The notes beneath the pieces are model-generated. The model saw only the letters and a list, made by a program, of their open reading frames with translations. It ran no database searches and had not been told where the DNA came from. Shown here piece after piece: positions 8,274-16,817 of a DNA stretch of 64,000 bases. This DNA is from Pseudomonas fluorescens (GTDB lineage: Bacteria; Pseudomonadota; Gammaproteobacteria; Pseudomonadales; Pseudomonadaceae), in contig NZ_JSAK01000010.1 of the NCBI RefSeq assembly GCF_000802965.1, positions 163,636 to 227,635 of the forward strand. The letters are read 5' to 3'. Both the position numbers and the translations under genes were made by a program. The stretch's first letter is position 1. Each line of letters begins with the position of its first letter.

Positions 8274-9446
8274 TTAGTGTTGTGTTGGAAAATGCCAGGA
8301 TGACGACGTCATCTTGATATAGCCCTGCGGGCCGGTTTGAAACGACTTGTCTTTGAGCGAATCGTCCTTGAGCTCGACCGTGAAGCTCACGTAGCGATCA
8401 CCCCACTGGCGGTAAAAACTGTCGATGTAACGGCGAGTGGCGGCGAGTTCGGAATCCTGCAGGTTGCCGGTCACGGCAAACGTGACACTGTCTGCATGCT
8501 CCGAGCGGTTGAATCCCAGTGAAAGACGTTGCAGCCCCTCCTGCGCGAGATCGGCCAGCAGGTTGTCATCCTGCATCTGCACCGTTATGTCCCGGGCATA
8601 GGGCGCGGCCGCCAGCAGCGCATCAAGCAGCTTCGCTTGCTTCTGGGGCGTCAGTAGATTTCGCTGGGCGCTGAGCAGCAGTCGCGGTACCGAGGGCTCC
8701 TTGAGGTCAAGGGTGTGCCAGGCCAGTTGCGGATCGAAGTCGACCAGCAATTGCTCCAGTCGACGGCGCTCCTGGTCCGTCACCAGCACTTTGCCGCTCC
8801 GTGCGTTGTGGCGCATCAGCACCTGCCGACTCCAGCCAGCATCACGCTCGGAATCAACGAACACATAGATTGCATGGTCACGGCCGCTCAACACCTGGGC
8901 CTCGGCACTGGCTCCGGCGATCAGCACACGGACATCGGTTTCAGGCACCGGCACCGGCATCGACCAGAGACTGACTGCGGCGACCAGCACTGCCATGGCC
9001 GTGCCACCGGCGATCCATCCAGTCAAAGGGCTACGCCACCACTGAACTCTGTTTGCATCTGATGGAGCGCAAGGTGGTTGGCCGAGCACCTCAGGTGTCC
9101 AGTATTGGTCTTCATGGCGCAAAGCGATTTGCAGGCCGCCGATCTGCACCCTGGCCTGGAAGGGGCAGTGGCGTGTTTCTAATGACTCGTCGAGGAGACG
9201 TAACGGCAAGCCATCGGGCGTCATTTCAGCAGCCAGCACTTCGAAATTGCAACCACCTTCCTCCAGGGGCACGAAGATGGCATCGGCGGGAACACTGGCG
9301 GTCAGAGTCCCCTGTCCTAACAGATCCAGCGACCCTACCACGAACAAGGTTGTGGTTTCGCCTAAGGGAAACTCACATCCTTGCAGCGGACCATTGAGTA
9401 TCCGCAAAACGCAGGGCTGTTGGGCGGGGGCCGTCAGGACTGTCAC
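8274..9446 (-). CDS. sctD: T3SS inner-membrane ring protein SctD (PrgH-like)
   Basis: 390 residues, close to PrgH (392). The start is a GTG with a GGAG ribosome site 8 bases upstream. The N-terminal cytoplasmic domain (about 1-140) is FHA-like, followed by one membrane helix (GWIAGGTAMAVLVAAVSLW) and a periplasmic ring-building region to the C terminus. It forms the outer of the two inner-membrane rings around SctJ. The gene is the first of the prgHIJK-orgABC-like operon; the 129-base gap to iagB probably carries its promoter, though no clear box was seen. Confidence 0.92.
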   Translation of the reverse strand: MTVLTAPAQQPCVLRILNGPLQGCEFPLGETTTLFVVGSLDLLGQGTLTASVPADAIFVPLEEGGCNFEVLAAEMTPDGLPLRLLDESLETRHCPFQARVQIGGLQIALRHEDQYWTPEVLGQPPCAPSDANRVQWWRSPLTGWIAGGTAMAVLVAAVSLWSMPVPVPETDVRVLIAGASAEAQVLSGRDHAIYVFVDSERDAGWSRQVLMRHNARSGKVLVTDQERRRLEQLLVDFDPQLAWHTLDLKEPSVPRLLLSAQRNLLTPQKQAKLLDALLAAAPYARDITVQMQDDNLLADLAQEGLQRLSLGFNRSEHADSVTFAVTGNLQDSELAATRRYIDSFYRQWGDRYVSFTVELKDDSLKDKSFQTGPQGYIKMTSSSWHFPTQH

Positions 9447-9575
9447 CGTTCAAGCTCCAAAGCAGTGAAATTGAGCGGTCATGTTAAAAAGGCTGACCGC
9501 TGGATTCCTGATCGAATTCTGCCGATTGCGCCCGGCAGAGGATCAGAATCCGCTGCCTGACTTCACTTCGTCCCG

Positions 9576-10028
9576 TCACTGTCGAGCCTGGGTAAACACT
9601 TCATAGCGTTGCCCGACCTTGCGCGCATAGCGCAGACGCGCGGCTTGTCGGTGGGGAGAATTGCCGGCGTTGTAGGCCCCCACCGCCGTCCAGTTGTAGC
9701 CGTAACGGGCGATAAAATCGGCCAGTACCGATGCACCGACTTCGACCGACAGGCAGGGCTCATCCAGCAAGCGCTGCTCGGTAATGCCCTGAGCACTCAA
9801 ACGAGGAAGATGATGACTGTTGATTTGCATCAACCCGATGTCATGGCTGCCGTCCTTGTTGTAGTTCATCGCTTGCGCCGACTGTCCCGACTCCACATCG
9901 GCGATCGCCTGGAGCAGTTCCGGCTCAATGGCATGTTTCTCGCCTGCCGAATCCCAGCAAAAGGCGTTCGCGGTTCCAGAGCCAAGACACATCAGCATAA
10001 GAATCGGTTTGAATGCGCACCGACTCAT
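9576..10028 (-). CDS. iagB: T3SS-associated lytic transglycosylase IagB
   Basis: About 150 residues with a signal peptide (MSRCAFKPILMLMCLGSGTANA) and a goose-lysozyme/SLT fold. The catalytic glutamate is in IADVESGQS (Glu46), followed by GLMQIN and GAYNAG motifs. It cuts peptidoglycan locally so the injectisome can cross the wall. The ATG chosen overlaps the hilA stop by 4 bases (ATGA), so it is probably translationally coupled; a start three codons upstream is less likely. IagB next to HilA is the SPI-1 arrangement, although in Salmonella both read opposite to the neighbouring prg operon. Confidence 0.93.
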   Translation of the reverse strand: MSRCAFKPILMLMCLGSGTANAFCWDSAGEKHAIEPELLQAIADVESGQSAQAMNYNKDGSHDIGLMQINSHHLPRLSAQGITEQRLLDEPCLSVEVGASVLADFIARYGYNWTAVGAYNAGNSPHRQAARLRYARKVGQRYEVFTQARQ

Positions 10029-11344
10029 GTCAGGCATCGCCAGCGATCAAGCACAGGCGACTTCGCCGCGCCGCACAAGGATTGTCGGCCGATCAGCACG
10101 ATATCCCCGCCTTTGCCTTCCAGTGCAATACGGTCCTTGAATATCTTCGCCCGCACACAATCGGGGTCATGCCGTAAACACTTTTCGAGACTTTGCGCCG
10201 CCTGCTCGCTGCGCCGCCAAAACCAGTGATGCCAGGCGTGGAAGAAATGACCATCGGCCTGTTCGGCGTCCAGGAGACAACGCCGAAAAAGCACGTTTGC
10301 AGCGTCCTCGCATCCACGAAGGCTGGTCAGCAAGGCAAGCCGCACAAGCGCTTGCGGGCTGGCCGGGTCAACCGATAACGCTCTGGAAATCGCCGAATGC
10401 GCCTCATCAACAGCGCGCTCCTGCACACACAGGCCGAGCATGGCTTTACCCAGCCAGGCATCCGCCAAACCGCACCAGGCCGCTGCGTAATTTGCTGCCA
10501 ACTGCAAACAGTGTCGAAACTGCACAAGGGCATCACGCAGACTTTGCGGGGTGTGCTGCTGCACGCTGCACAAACCACGCAGATAGGCCACGGCGGCCGG
10601 GTAGGAAGCGCAGGATTCACTGACAGGACGCAAACCGGGAATGCGCTGCGCAACCAGACACGTCAACGCACCAAGCGCCTCTGCCAGATCACCGGCGTCC
10701 AGTGTCTGTCCGTACAGCAATGCATGATCGCGGCCACGGATCAGTTCGACCGACCATTGTTGTCTCTCACTCGAGCCGGTAAACCGCCCGCTCAAGCAGT
10801 AGTCAGCAGACAATTGCCCAACCAGCGCCCGCACATCGACCGGCTGCCCGTAAGTGGCCATCAACCCCGAGGGTATGACATGCAACCCCTCGCCGAACGC
10901 CGTGGACAGCTGACGAATCATCGCATCCTGCAAATCCAGTGCAGTGTCTTCGCCGAGATTGCGAAAAGGCAAAACAGCCAGCGTTGTTGCCTCCATCCTC
11001 GAGGGACCCGGCGTATCGATTTCGACCACCGCACAGGTGAATCGATAACCCTGCCCGTACACCGTCGCAATGAAATTCTTGTTCTCTCTGAGCAGCTTGC
11101 GCAGCGCGTATATACAGCGGGTCAACGACTCTTCAGCTGCATCGATTTCGGGCCAGACACTATCCAGCAAGTGGTCCTTGCTGATCACCGTGCCCGCCGA
11201 ACCAAGCAGCAGACGTAAAACACTCAACTCTTTCGGGGGGACGTGAACTCCTTGTCCATCTCGCATCAGCGTTCCGTCGCTTTGCAGTTGCCAGTGGTCA
11301 AAAACGTATGACGGGACCGGCGATTGATCAGTGGCACTGTCCAT
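10025..11344 (-). CDS. hilA: HilA-like transcriptional activator (OmpR-type HTH plus TPR)
   Basis: About 439 residues from MDSATDQSPVPSYVFDHW; a frame open 59 codons further upstream is rejected because this ATG has AGAGAAG at suitable distance. The N-terminal 110 residues are an OmpR/CadC-type winged helix (V-P-P-K-E-L-S-V-L-R-L-L, then SLTRCIYALRKLL and VYGQGYRF). No receiver or membrane helix is present. The C-terminal half looks TPR-like (AAAWCGLADAWLG, DEAHSAISRALSVDP). HilA in SPI-1 activates the prg and inv operons, so this is the probable master activator of the cluster. The upstream gap of 187 bases carries a palindrome annotated separately. Confidence 0.9.
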   Translation of the reverse strand: MDSATDQSPVPSYVFDHWQLQSDGTLMRDGQGVHVPPKELSVLRLLLGSAGTVISKDHLLDSVWPEIDAAEESLTRCIYALRKLLRENKNFIATVYGQGYRFTCAVVEIDTPGPSRMEATTLAVLPFRNLGEDTALDLQDAMIRQLSTAFGEGLHVIPSGLMATYGQPVDVRALVGQLSADYCLSGRFTGSSERQQWSVELIRGRDHALLYGQTLDAGDLAEALGALTCLVAQRIPGLRPVSESCASYPAAVAYLRGLCSVQQHTPQSLRDALVQFRHCLQLAANYAAAWCGLADAWLGKAMLGLCVQERAVDEAHSAISRALSVDPASPQALVRLALLTSLRGCEDAANVLFRRCLLDAEQADGHFFHAWHHWFWRRSEQAAQSLEKCLRHDPDCVRAKIFKDRIALEGKGGDIVLIGRQSLCGAAKSPVLDRWRCLT

Positions 11345-11382
11345 ACTTTGAGACTTCTCTATAGAAAGGTACTGAAACGCAA

Positions 11383-11410
11383 TCGAGCCTGAGACGGGGG
11401 TCAGGCTCGA
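11383..11410. promoter_or_regulatory. 10-bp-arm palindrome upstream of hilA
   Basis: TCGAGCCTGA (11383-11392) and TCAGGCTCGA (11401-11410) are perfect inverted arms around an 8-base loop, about 40 bases upstream of the hilA ATG. No T-run follows on either strand, so it is not a terminator. It could be an operator or an mRNA hairpin in the hilA leader. Confidence 0.55.
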
Positions 11411-11531
11411 GATGACAAGCTGCGTGACTATAGGAAGTTGTGTGGGGGGTTTCCGTAGGACAGACGTACGTATAGTCAGATGAATACACGACTTAATTTG
11501 TAGGAAAAATCCACCACTCAATCACCAGGTG

Positions 11532-11816
11532 TTAAGGAATTAAATGAGTGCGATCCAGAGACCTGGCTGAAGCTTTGACCAACTCACAAATATCACTCAC
11601 CGTCTTCCACTGTTCTACGCCCTCCTCTGGCAGATCAATGCCGAACGCCTCATTCAACGCCATGACGATTTCAACCATGCCCACTGAATCGACATACAAG
11701 TCCTCCACTAATCGTGAATCAATCTCGATGGTCTTTCGACCGACCGAAAAATAATCTGACAGAACCTTTTTCACTTGGCGCTCAAGCCCTGACTCATCCG
11801 TCAAAAAATCAGACAT
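11532..11816 (-). CDS. iacP: T3SS-associated acyl carrier protein IacP
   Basis: 94 residues, an acyl carrier protein: helix I VKKVLSDYF, the phosphopantetheine motif DLYVDSVGMVE with Ser44 as attachment site, and helix III around DICELVKAS. In Salmonella, IacP lies downstream of the sip genes and supports effector/translocator secretion. Here it follows only a sipD remnant. The ATG has a strong GGAGG five bases upstream. A terminator-like hairpin sits directly before this ribosome site, which may separate it from the inv/spa operon. Confidence 0.93.
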   Translation of the reverse strand: MSDFLTDESGLERQVKKVLSDYFSVGRKTIEIDSRLVEDLYVDSVGMVEIVMALNEAFGIDLPEEGVEQWKTVSDICELVKASARSLDRTHLIP

Positions 11817-11831
11817 TCATTCCTCCGACAC

Positions 11832-11879
11832 AAAAAAGCAGGCGCGACTCGAGTTCAAACAACCCCGTGTCACGCCTGC
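11832..11879 (-). terminator. terminator/attenuator-like hairpin between sipD remnant and iacP
   Basis: Read leftward, GCAGGCG (11879-11873) pairs with CGCCTGC (11844-11838) around a 28-base loop and is followed by T6. It lies only about 15 bases from the iacP start, so it could end the long invF-spaS transcript or attenuate iacP-hilA expression. Confidence 0.65.
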
Positions 11880-11925
11880 CAAAAAATCAAGATTGATTTA
11901 CCCACTCACAAACTTCGGAACTGCA

Positions 11926-12150
11926 TCAAAAATTCAACATCGCCTTCAACATATCTGCGAACTGATTCAGATGTGAAGACAACGTCTTATTAAAGTTGTC
12001 GTGGTAAGAGTTGGCGTTGGAATATTTCTGCGTGAAGGACTGCAAGGTGTTCTTCATGCGTTCTTCCTGGGCGTTGAAGCCGGTTTGCCAGGCCTGGAAC
12101 CTTGCAGTGTCCCATTCGGCCGTTTCGCCGGTTGCCACGCTGTGTCTCAT
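11926..12150 (-). pseudogene. C-terminal remnant of a SipD/IpaD/BipD-type needle tip gene
   Basis: A 74-codon frame whose sequence (FQAWQTGFNAQEERMK..., then TQKYSNANS and NKTLSSHLNQ) resembles the last ~70 residues of SipD/IpaD/BipD tip proteins, which are normally about 300-340 residues. It begins 38 bases after spaS, where SPI-1 has sicA-sipB-sipC-sipD. The simplest reading is a deletion that removed sicA, sipB, sipC and most of sipD. The ATG used has no good ribosome site. It could still be translated as a short protein, but it lacks the N-terminal chaperone domain and most of the coiled-coil/mixed domain of a tip protein. Confidence 0.8.
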
Positions 12151-12188
12151 GGTACCGACGTTCGGAAGAAAAAGGGAAAGGTGGGAAA

Positions 12189-13223
12189 TCAGGCGTTCTC
12201 GACTTGCTCGAGCCAGATCAACAGACGCAGGACTTCTTCGACTTCCTGCACCTGGAGAAAGCTGTAGCGCTGGTGGGTCTTGAAGATCCGGCGGGCCAGG
12301 GCGATGTCGTTGATCACCGGCACACCGACCTCCTTGGCATAGGCTCGAACGGCCAGGGCGCGCTGGTTGGTTTCCATCAGTGAGATGAACGGCAGCACGG
12401 TGATTTCCGGACGGAAGTACACCCCGATGGCGATGTGGGTCGGGTTGGCGATGATCATCCGCGAGCTGCGCACATCGGATTTGATCTGCTCCGACAGCAG
12501 CTCCCGGTGCAGATCACGACGGCGCCCCTTGATTTCCGGGTTGCCGTCCTGCTCCTTGTGTTCACGCTTGACCGCATCCTTGTCCATCATCTGATCTTTC
12601 ATGAACAGCCAGTATTCGCTCAGCGCATCCAGCACGACGATCAGCAGCACGCATCCGAGGAACGCCAGCACCAGCACCAGCAGCAAGTGACCCCAGATGG
12701 CGAACAGGTCCGGCGCCTGGGCAAACAACTGGGCAAACACCAATTGACGCTGGGTGATCCAGACAATCCACAGCGCCAGGGCAAAACTGCCCAGGTACAA
12801 CAGCGCTTTCACTGTGTCCTTGACGGTGCGCATGCTGAACAGTTTTTTGAAACCATTGATCGGGTTCAACGCGCCCAGGTTGAGCTTCAAGGCTTCGCTG
12901 GCCAAGGCGAAACCGCTTTGCAACAGCGCAGGCAGTGCGCTGGTCAACACGCACACCAGCAGCAACGGCAACAACGCCTTGAGCCCGACCAGCACCAGCA
13001 TCGCCGAGTACGCTTGCAGGTCCATCTCAAAGTCACTGGCGATGATCCGCCGATAGACTTCCATGACCTCGAACAGTGAGCTGTTGAACACCATGTAGGT
13101 GATGCCGCAGAGGGTCAGGCAGGTGACCACCAGATCCTTGGCCTTGAACGTTTGCCCTTTGCGCGAAGCATCGCGCAGACGCTTGGCGGTAGGTTTCTCA
13201 GTCTTCGAGGCGCTGGATGACAT
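12189..13223 (-). CDS. sctU: T3SS export switch protein SctU (SpaS-like)
   Basis: 344 residues, FlhB/SpaS family. Four N-terminal membrane helices (about 30-210) are followed by a cytoplasmic domain with the autocleavage site NPTH at about residue 260 (IIANPTHIAIG). Cleavage after Asn switches export from needle to later substrates. The gene overlaps spaR by 26 bases and is the last intact gene of the inv-spa operon before the translocon gap. Confidence 0.96.
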   Translation of the reverse strand: MSSSASKTEKPTAKRLRDASRKGQTFKAKDLVVTCLTLCGITYMVFNSSLFEVMEVYRRIIASDFEMDLQAYSAMLVLVGLKALLPLLLVCVLTSALPALLQSGFALASEALKLNLGALNPINGFKKLFSMRTVKDTVKALLYLGSFALALWIVWITQRQLVFAQLFAQAPDLFAIWGHLLLVLVLAFLGCVLLIVVLDALSEYWLFMKDQMMDKDAVKREHKEQDGNPEIKGRRRDLHRELLSEQIKSDVRSSRMIIANPTHIAIGVYFRPEITVLPFISLMETNQRALAVRAYAKEVGVPVINDIALARRIFKTHQRYSFLQVQEVEEVLRLLIWLEQVENA

Positions 13224-14004
13224 TGGCAGCCTCCCCTTCGCTGCCCAGATAATGTTCGAGCCCCTGGGATTTCATGCCCATGCGCAAGACTTCGTCGGGC
13301 AGATGCACGCCGAAATACAGCATCAACACCACCAGTGCCACCAGGCTCTTGACCGTCAGCGACACCGAGAACGCGTTCATTTGCGGTGCATACCGCGACA
13401 ACAAACCCAACAGCGCTTCGCTGACCAATAGCGTGGCCACCACTGGCGCGCTGATCACCAGCGTCTTGCTGACCAGTGCATCCAACAGGCTCAAAATGGC
13501 TGACAGGTGTATCTCGCAACCGTTGGCCGGCGCGCAAATACGGTAGCTGTGACCAACGGTTTCAAGCATCAGCAACATGCCGCCACCTTCGAGATAAACC
13601 ACCGCGGCGAACAACTGGAGAAAATTTGCCAGCTCCGACGTGTCGACCCCGTTGGCCGGGTCCACGGTGCTGCTGAGCATGGCCCCGCGCTGGTTGTCGA
13701 TCAGGTTGCCCATGGCGTGCAACACCCAGAACGGCCAGCACAACAGGCATCCGAGCAGCACGCCGATGCCGGCCTCACGCAACACCAGACCAAAGAATGC
13801 CAAGCCGTCGAGCGCCGGCAAAGGCACGCCCACATAAGCCCAGAACCCCGTCGCCACCAGCACGATGACCGCCTGGCGTGGCGCCCCCGTGAGCACGCCG
13901 CTGTTGAGAAACGGCAACATGAAAAAAATCGGCGCCAGCCGCGCCACCCCCAGAATGGCGGCGGCGAACCAGGCGTACAGGTCGAAAAACAACGTGACCG
14001 ACAT
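13198..14004 (-). CDS. sctT: T3SS export apparatus protein SctT (SpaR-like)
   Basis: 268 residues from the ATG starting MSVTLFFDLYAWF; a GTG 11 codons earlier would overlap spaQ by 29 bases and is less likely. FliR/SpaR-type integral membrane protein with about six hydrophobic segments, including IFFMLPFLNSGVLTG near the N terminus. With SctR and SctS it forms the helical export gate. It starts 4 bases after the spaQ stop. Confidence 0.94.
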   Translation of the reverse strand: MSVTLFFDLYAWFAAAILGVARLAPIFFMLPFLNSGVLTGAPRQAVIVLVATGFWAYVGVPLPALDGLAFFGLVLREAGIGVLLGCLLCWPFWVLHAMGNLIDNQRGAMLSSTVDPANGVDTSELANFLQLFAAVVYLEGGGMLLMLETVGHSYRICAPANGCEIHLSAILSLLDALVSKTLVISAPVVATLLVSEALLGLLSRYAPQMNAFSVSLTVKSLVALVVLMLYFGVHLPDEVLRMGMKSQGLEHYLGSEGEAANVIQRLED

Positions 14005-14008
14005 CGCG

Positions 14009-14263
14009 CTAAGCCAGCGCCAGGCGGATGACTTCACGGCTGAAATCGAGCAGGGTTTCGCCGTACCAGCCCGACAGCAGGAACAGGCACGCGGCGACGG
14101 CCAACAGCTTGAAACCGAACGGCAGGGTCTGCTCCTGCAACTGGGTCACGGTCTGGATCAAGCCGACCACCAGGCCGACCACCGTGGCGACAATGATCGG
14201 CCAGGCCACCATCAACAGAATCAGGTACAGGGTTTTGTTGCCGGCATAGACCAGATCGTTCAT
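14009..14263 (-). CDS. sctS: T3SS export apparatus protein SctS (SpaQ-like)
   Basis: 84 residues, FliQ family, with two membrane helices ([21 protein letters not shown] and [15 protein letters not shown]) around the conserved [13 protein letters not shown] loop. Part of the SctRST export gate. It begins 9 bases after spaP. Confidence 0.96.
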   Translation of the reverse strand: MNDLVYAGNKTLYLILLMVAWPIIVATVVGLVVGLIQTVTQLQEQTLPFGFKLLAVAACLFLLSGWYGETLLDFSREVIRLALA

Positions 14264-14272
14264 GGAATGCTC

Positions 14273-14932
14273 CTAAGCCAGCAAGGTCAGGTATTGCTTG
14301 ACCAGCCCGGTGGACAGCAACGCCCAGCCATCCAGCGCCACAAACAGCACCAGTTTGATCGGCACCGAAATGATCACCGGGCTCATCATCATCATGCCCA
14401 GCGCCAGCAGAATGCTGGAGATCACCAGATCCACGATGACGAACGGCAGGTACAGATAGAAGCCGATCTTGAAGGCGCTTTTGATTTCACTCAGCGCGTA
14501 GGCCGGCAACAGGGAAAACAGCGACGGCGTGAGTTCTTCATCGGCGGGCAGCCCGGCATCGGTTTCACTCTGAACCGCCTGAGCACGCTCGAAGAACAGC
14601 GCCAGTTCCGGGTCGGTGTACTTGCGCAGGTATTCCTTGTAACCGCCCAGCCCGTTCTCGGCGAAATTCACCACCGACTCGATATCGGTAAAGGCCACCT
14701 GTTCTTCCTTGTAATAGCCATAGCCTTGTTTCATCACCGGCGTCATCACGAAAATCGCCAGCATCAGGGCAATTGCGTTGAGGGCCATGTTCGAGGGCAC
14801 CTGCTGCAGGCCCAAGGCGTTACGCACGATGACAAACACAATGGAAAACTTGATGTAGCAGGTGCCGGCCGCCACCAGGAATGGCAATAACGAAGCAAAC
14901 GCCAACAGAGCGATCAGCGAAACGTCATTCAT
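14273..14932 (-). CDS. sctR: T3SS export apparatus protein SctR (SpaP-like)
   Basis: 219 residues, FliP/SpaP family. Hydrophobic segments at both ends flank a periplasmic loop; the conserved IVFVIVRNALGLQQVPSN and the C-terminal MMMMSPVIISVPIKLVLFV segments are visible. SctR forms the core pentamer of the export gate. The start overlaps the spaO stop by 4 bases. Confidence 0.96.
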   Translation of the reverse strand: MNDVSLIALLAFASLLPFLVAAGTCYIKFSIVFVIVRNALGLQQVPSNMALNAIALMLAIFVMTPVMKQGYGYYKEEQVAFTDIESVVNFAENGLGGYKEYLRKYTDPELALFFERAQAVQSETDAGLPADEELTPSLFSLLPAYALSEIKSAFKIGFYLYLPFVIVDLVISSILLALGMMMMSPVIISVPIKLVLFVALDGWALLSTGLVKQYLTLLA

Positions 14933-15861
14933 CGCGGCGGTTCCGATGAAGTGCCGCGATAGACCTCGATCAACTCGACCCCCAACTGCTCGTCCAACTG
15001 CACCAGCTCCCCGCGAGCCACGCGCTTGCCATTGGCGCGAACTTCGATGTGTCGCGCGGCATCGTCGCCCAACGGAATCAGTTGCCCATCGGCAATCTGC
15101 GAGAGCGTGGCCAGGTCGATGTCATGGGTCGAAAGGATAAACTCCAGACGCACCGATAAAGCGCCGAGCCCGGCATCCGCACCAGGTTCTATCGCGGTCG
15201 GTGGATGGGCATCGGTATCAGTCGATTGCATGAGTAATCCTTCTTCAGTAAACGTGAAAACGCCGATGCAGCGCTGCGCCACAAAGCCGTGTTGAGCGCG
15301 CTGAGTGATGCGCAGGACATCGCCTTCGCTCAGTCGAATCCGGCTCGCAGGGTCGAGGTGACTGGCACCCAGCGTCAGCGTCAGGCGCAGCGGCATATCG
15401 CTCAGCCAGGCGCCGGGATTCAAGGGTTCAATGACGGCGCGAGCCAATGGCAACTGCGTCACCCACACGCGCCCACGAGGCGTTTCCAGCCATGGCAAAC
15501 TGTGGGTCGGCAATATCTGTGGATCGACCAGCGCGACCTCGGTCAGCGTCTGGTAAATCAACTCGTCAAGCTCCAGCAGTAACGGTTGTGGCACTGCCCG
15601 GAATAGGTCGGCGATGCTCGTCAACGGGGGCTCGATCGCGAGCAACGCCTGCAACTGTGGAAGCGAGTGATGCAGCCAGTCGCGGGCCATGATCAGACCG
15701 TGCCACCTCCCTCCTTCGCTGCCCGCGCAAAATCGTAAGTAGCCGGGCACCCGTTGCAGACAATCGAAACCGGCGCCATGGCCGGCACTGCGCCAACGCT
15801 CGACCGACCGCCAGCGGGCATGAGTCGCTGGATCGACACGGCGCAACTTCAGGGTGCTCAT
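14929..15861 (-). CDS. sctQ: T3SS C-ring/sorting platform protein SctQ (SpaO-like)
   Basis: 310 residues. The C-terminal 80 residues are a SpoA/FliN domain (VRLEFILSTHDIDLATLSQIADGQLIPLG then VRANGKRVARGELVQLDEQLGVEL); another such domain probably lies near 170-240. SpaO-type proteins organise substrates and chaperones under the export gate. In Salmonella an internal start also makes a short C-terminal SpaO form; an ATG at 15230-15232 (MQSTDTDAHPPT) could serve here, which is inference. Confidence 0.92.
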   Translation of the reverse strand: MSTLKLRRVDPATHARWRSVERWRSAGHGAGFDCLQRVPGYLRFCAGSEGGRWHGLIMARDWLHHSLPQLQALLAIEPPLTSIADLFRAVPQPLLLELDELIYQTLTEVALVDPQILPTHSLPWLETPRGRVWVTQLPLARAVIEPLNPGAWLSDMPLRLTLTLGASHLDPASRIRLSEGDVLRITQRAQHGFVAQRCIGVFTFTEEGLLMQSTDTDAHPPTAIEPGADAGLGALSVRLEFILSTHDIDLATLSQIADGQLIPLGDDAARHIEVRANGKRVARGELVQLDEQLGVELIEVYRGTSSEPPR

Positions 15862-16817
15862 GCGGGAAGCTCGGATTGCTCGGGTTGCTCGTCTTCCGGC
15901 GATTGCTGTGAGCCCTGCCGCTGTTGCTCGCCGCCACTGTCAGTCAGTCGCCAGACCGGTTCGCGAATCTGCTCGAAAGGCACCTTGAGCTGATCAAAGA
16001 CCAGGGCATTGCTTGGGCTCAGTTGCAGGCTACGGGTTGGTTCGTCCGGTACTCGACTGATCGTTACTTGTCCGTTGGCCGCGCCTTTGTTGAACGGCAC
16101 CTGCAGCAGGCCACGGTCCGTGCCCGGCAAGGTTTCGAGCATCACAGCGGGAGGCGGAATGGCTCGCAGTGTAGGGGCGGCCGGGGCCGTTGGCGGTGGA
16201 ACCGATACTGCGTGACGGGTGGTGGCGGGCGGCGGTTGCAGTGCTTGCGGCAAATGCGGTTCGGTGGCAACCGGATTGGTGACCCGATCGGTTGCCGGCG
16301 ATTCCTTGGTACTCGACGTATGTTCGAACAACGGCAGTACCGCCGCGCTCGATACGCGTTCGAACGCTGGCAGTCCTGCCTCAATCGACACGCGTTCGAT
16401 TGATGGACGTGGTGGCTGAGTCGATAGGCGCGGGGTCACATCCGATTCCCCGATAGTCCCTTGAACAGGGATTTCCAGTCTCTCGACGGAAGCAGCCATA
16501 AGGTGCGCTAGCGAATGCTGGATCAGTCGGTTGGTTTGCGGATAGCTCATCACCAGCGGCACCGACGACAGTGCCTTATCGTGCCCAACATCCGCCGCCA
16601 TCGGGGCGGTAGTCATCGGCTGCGATACCGCTGCGCGGACCGTTGGCATTGTCGATCGATGACGCTGAATCAGCGCCGCCAGAAGATCCAGCACACCTTG
16701 TGGCAGGTCCTCCTCCTGCACCGGTACAAGCGTGTCCCGCAGTTCATCCATCGAGCCGTCGGTGACGGGATCCAGGACCTGAACCGGCCGAGGTGAAATT
16801 ACTGTTACATCGCTCAT
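15858..16817 (-). CDS. sctP: T3SS needle-length regulator SctP (InvJ/SpaN-like)
   Basis: 319 residues from the ATG (MSDVTVISPRPVQVLD) that overlaps the invI stop by 4 bases; a 56-codon upstream extension is spurious. The protein is low in complexity, proline/serine/threonine rich, and contains degenerate repeats of about 14 residues (ERVS...LPAFE) at about 130-180. The C-terminal region (FNKGAANGQVTISRVP...LVFDQLKVPFEQIRE) matches the SpaN domain position. InvJ/SpaN controls needle or inner-rod length and the substrate switch. Its sequence is the least conserved of the operon, so the call leans on position. Confidence 0.82.
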   Translation of the reverse strand: MSDVTVISPRPVQVLDPVTDGSMDELRDTLVPVQEEDLPQGVLDLLAALIQRHRSTMPTVRAAVSQPMTTAPMAADVGHDKALSSVPLVMSYPQTNRLIQHSLAHLMAASVERLEIPVQGTIGESDVTPRLSTQPPRPSIERVSIEAGLPAFERVSSAAVLPLFEHTSSTKESPATDRVTNPVATEPHLPQALQPPPATTRHAVSVPPPTAPAAPTLRAIPPPAVMLETLPGTDRGLLQVPFNKGAANGQVTISRVPDEPTRSLQLSPSNALVFDQLKVPFEQIREPVWRLTDSGGEQQRQGSQQSPEDEQPEQSELPA

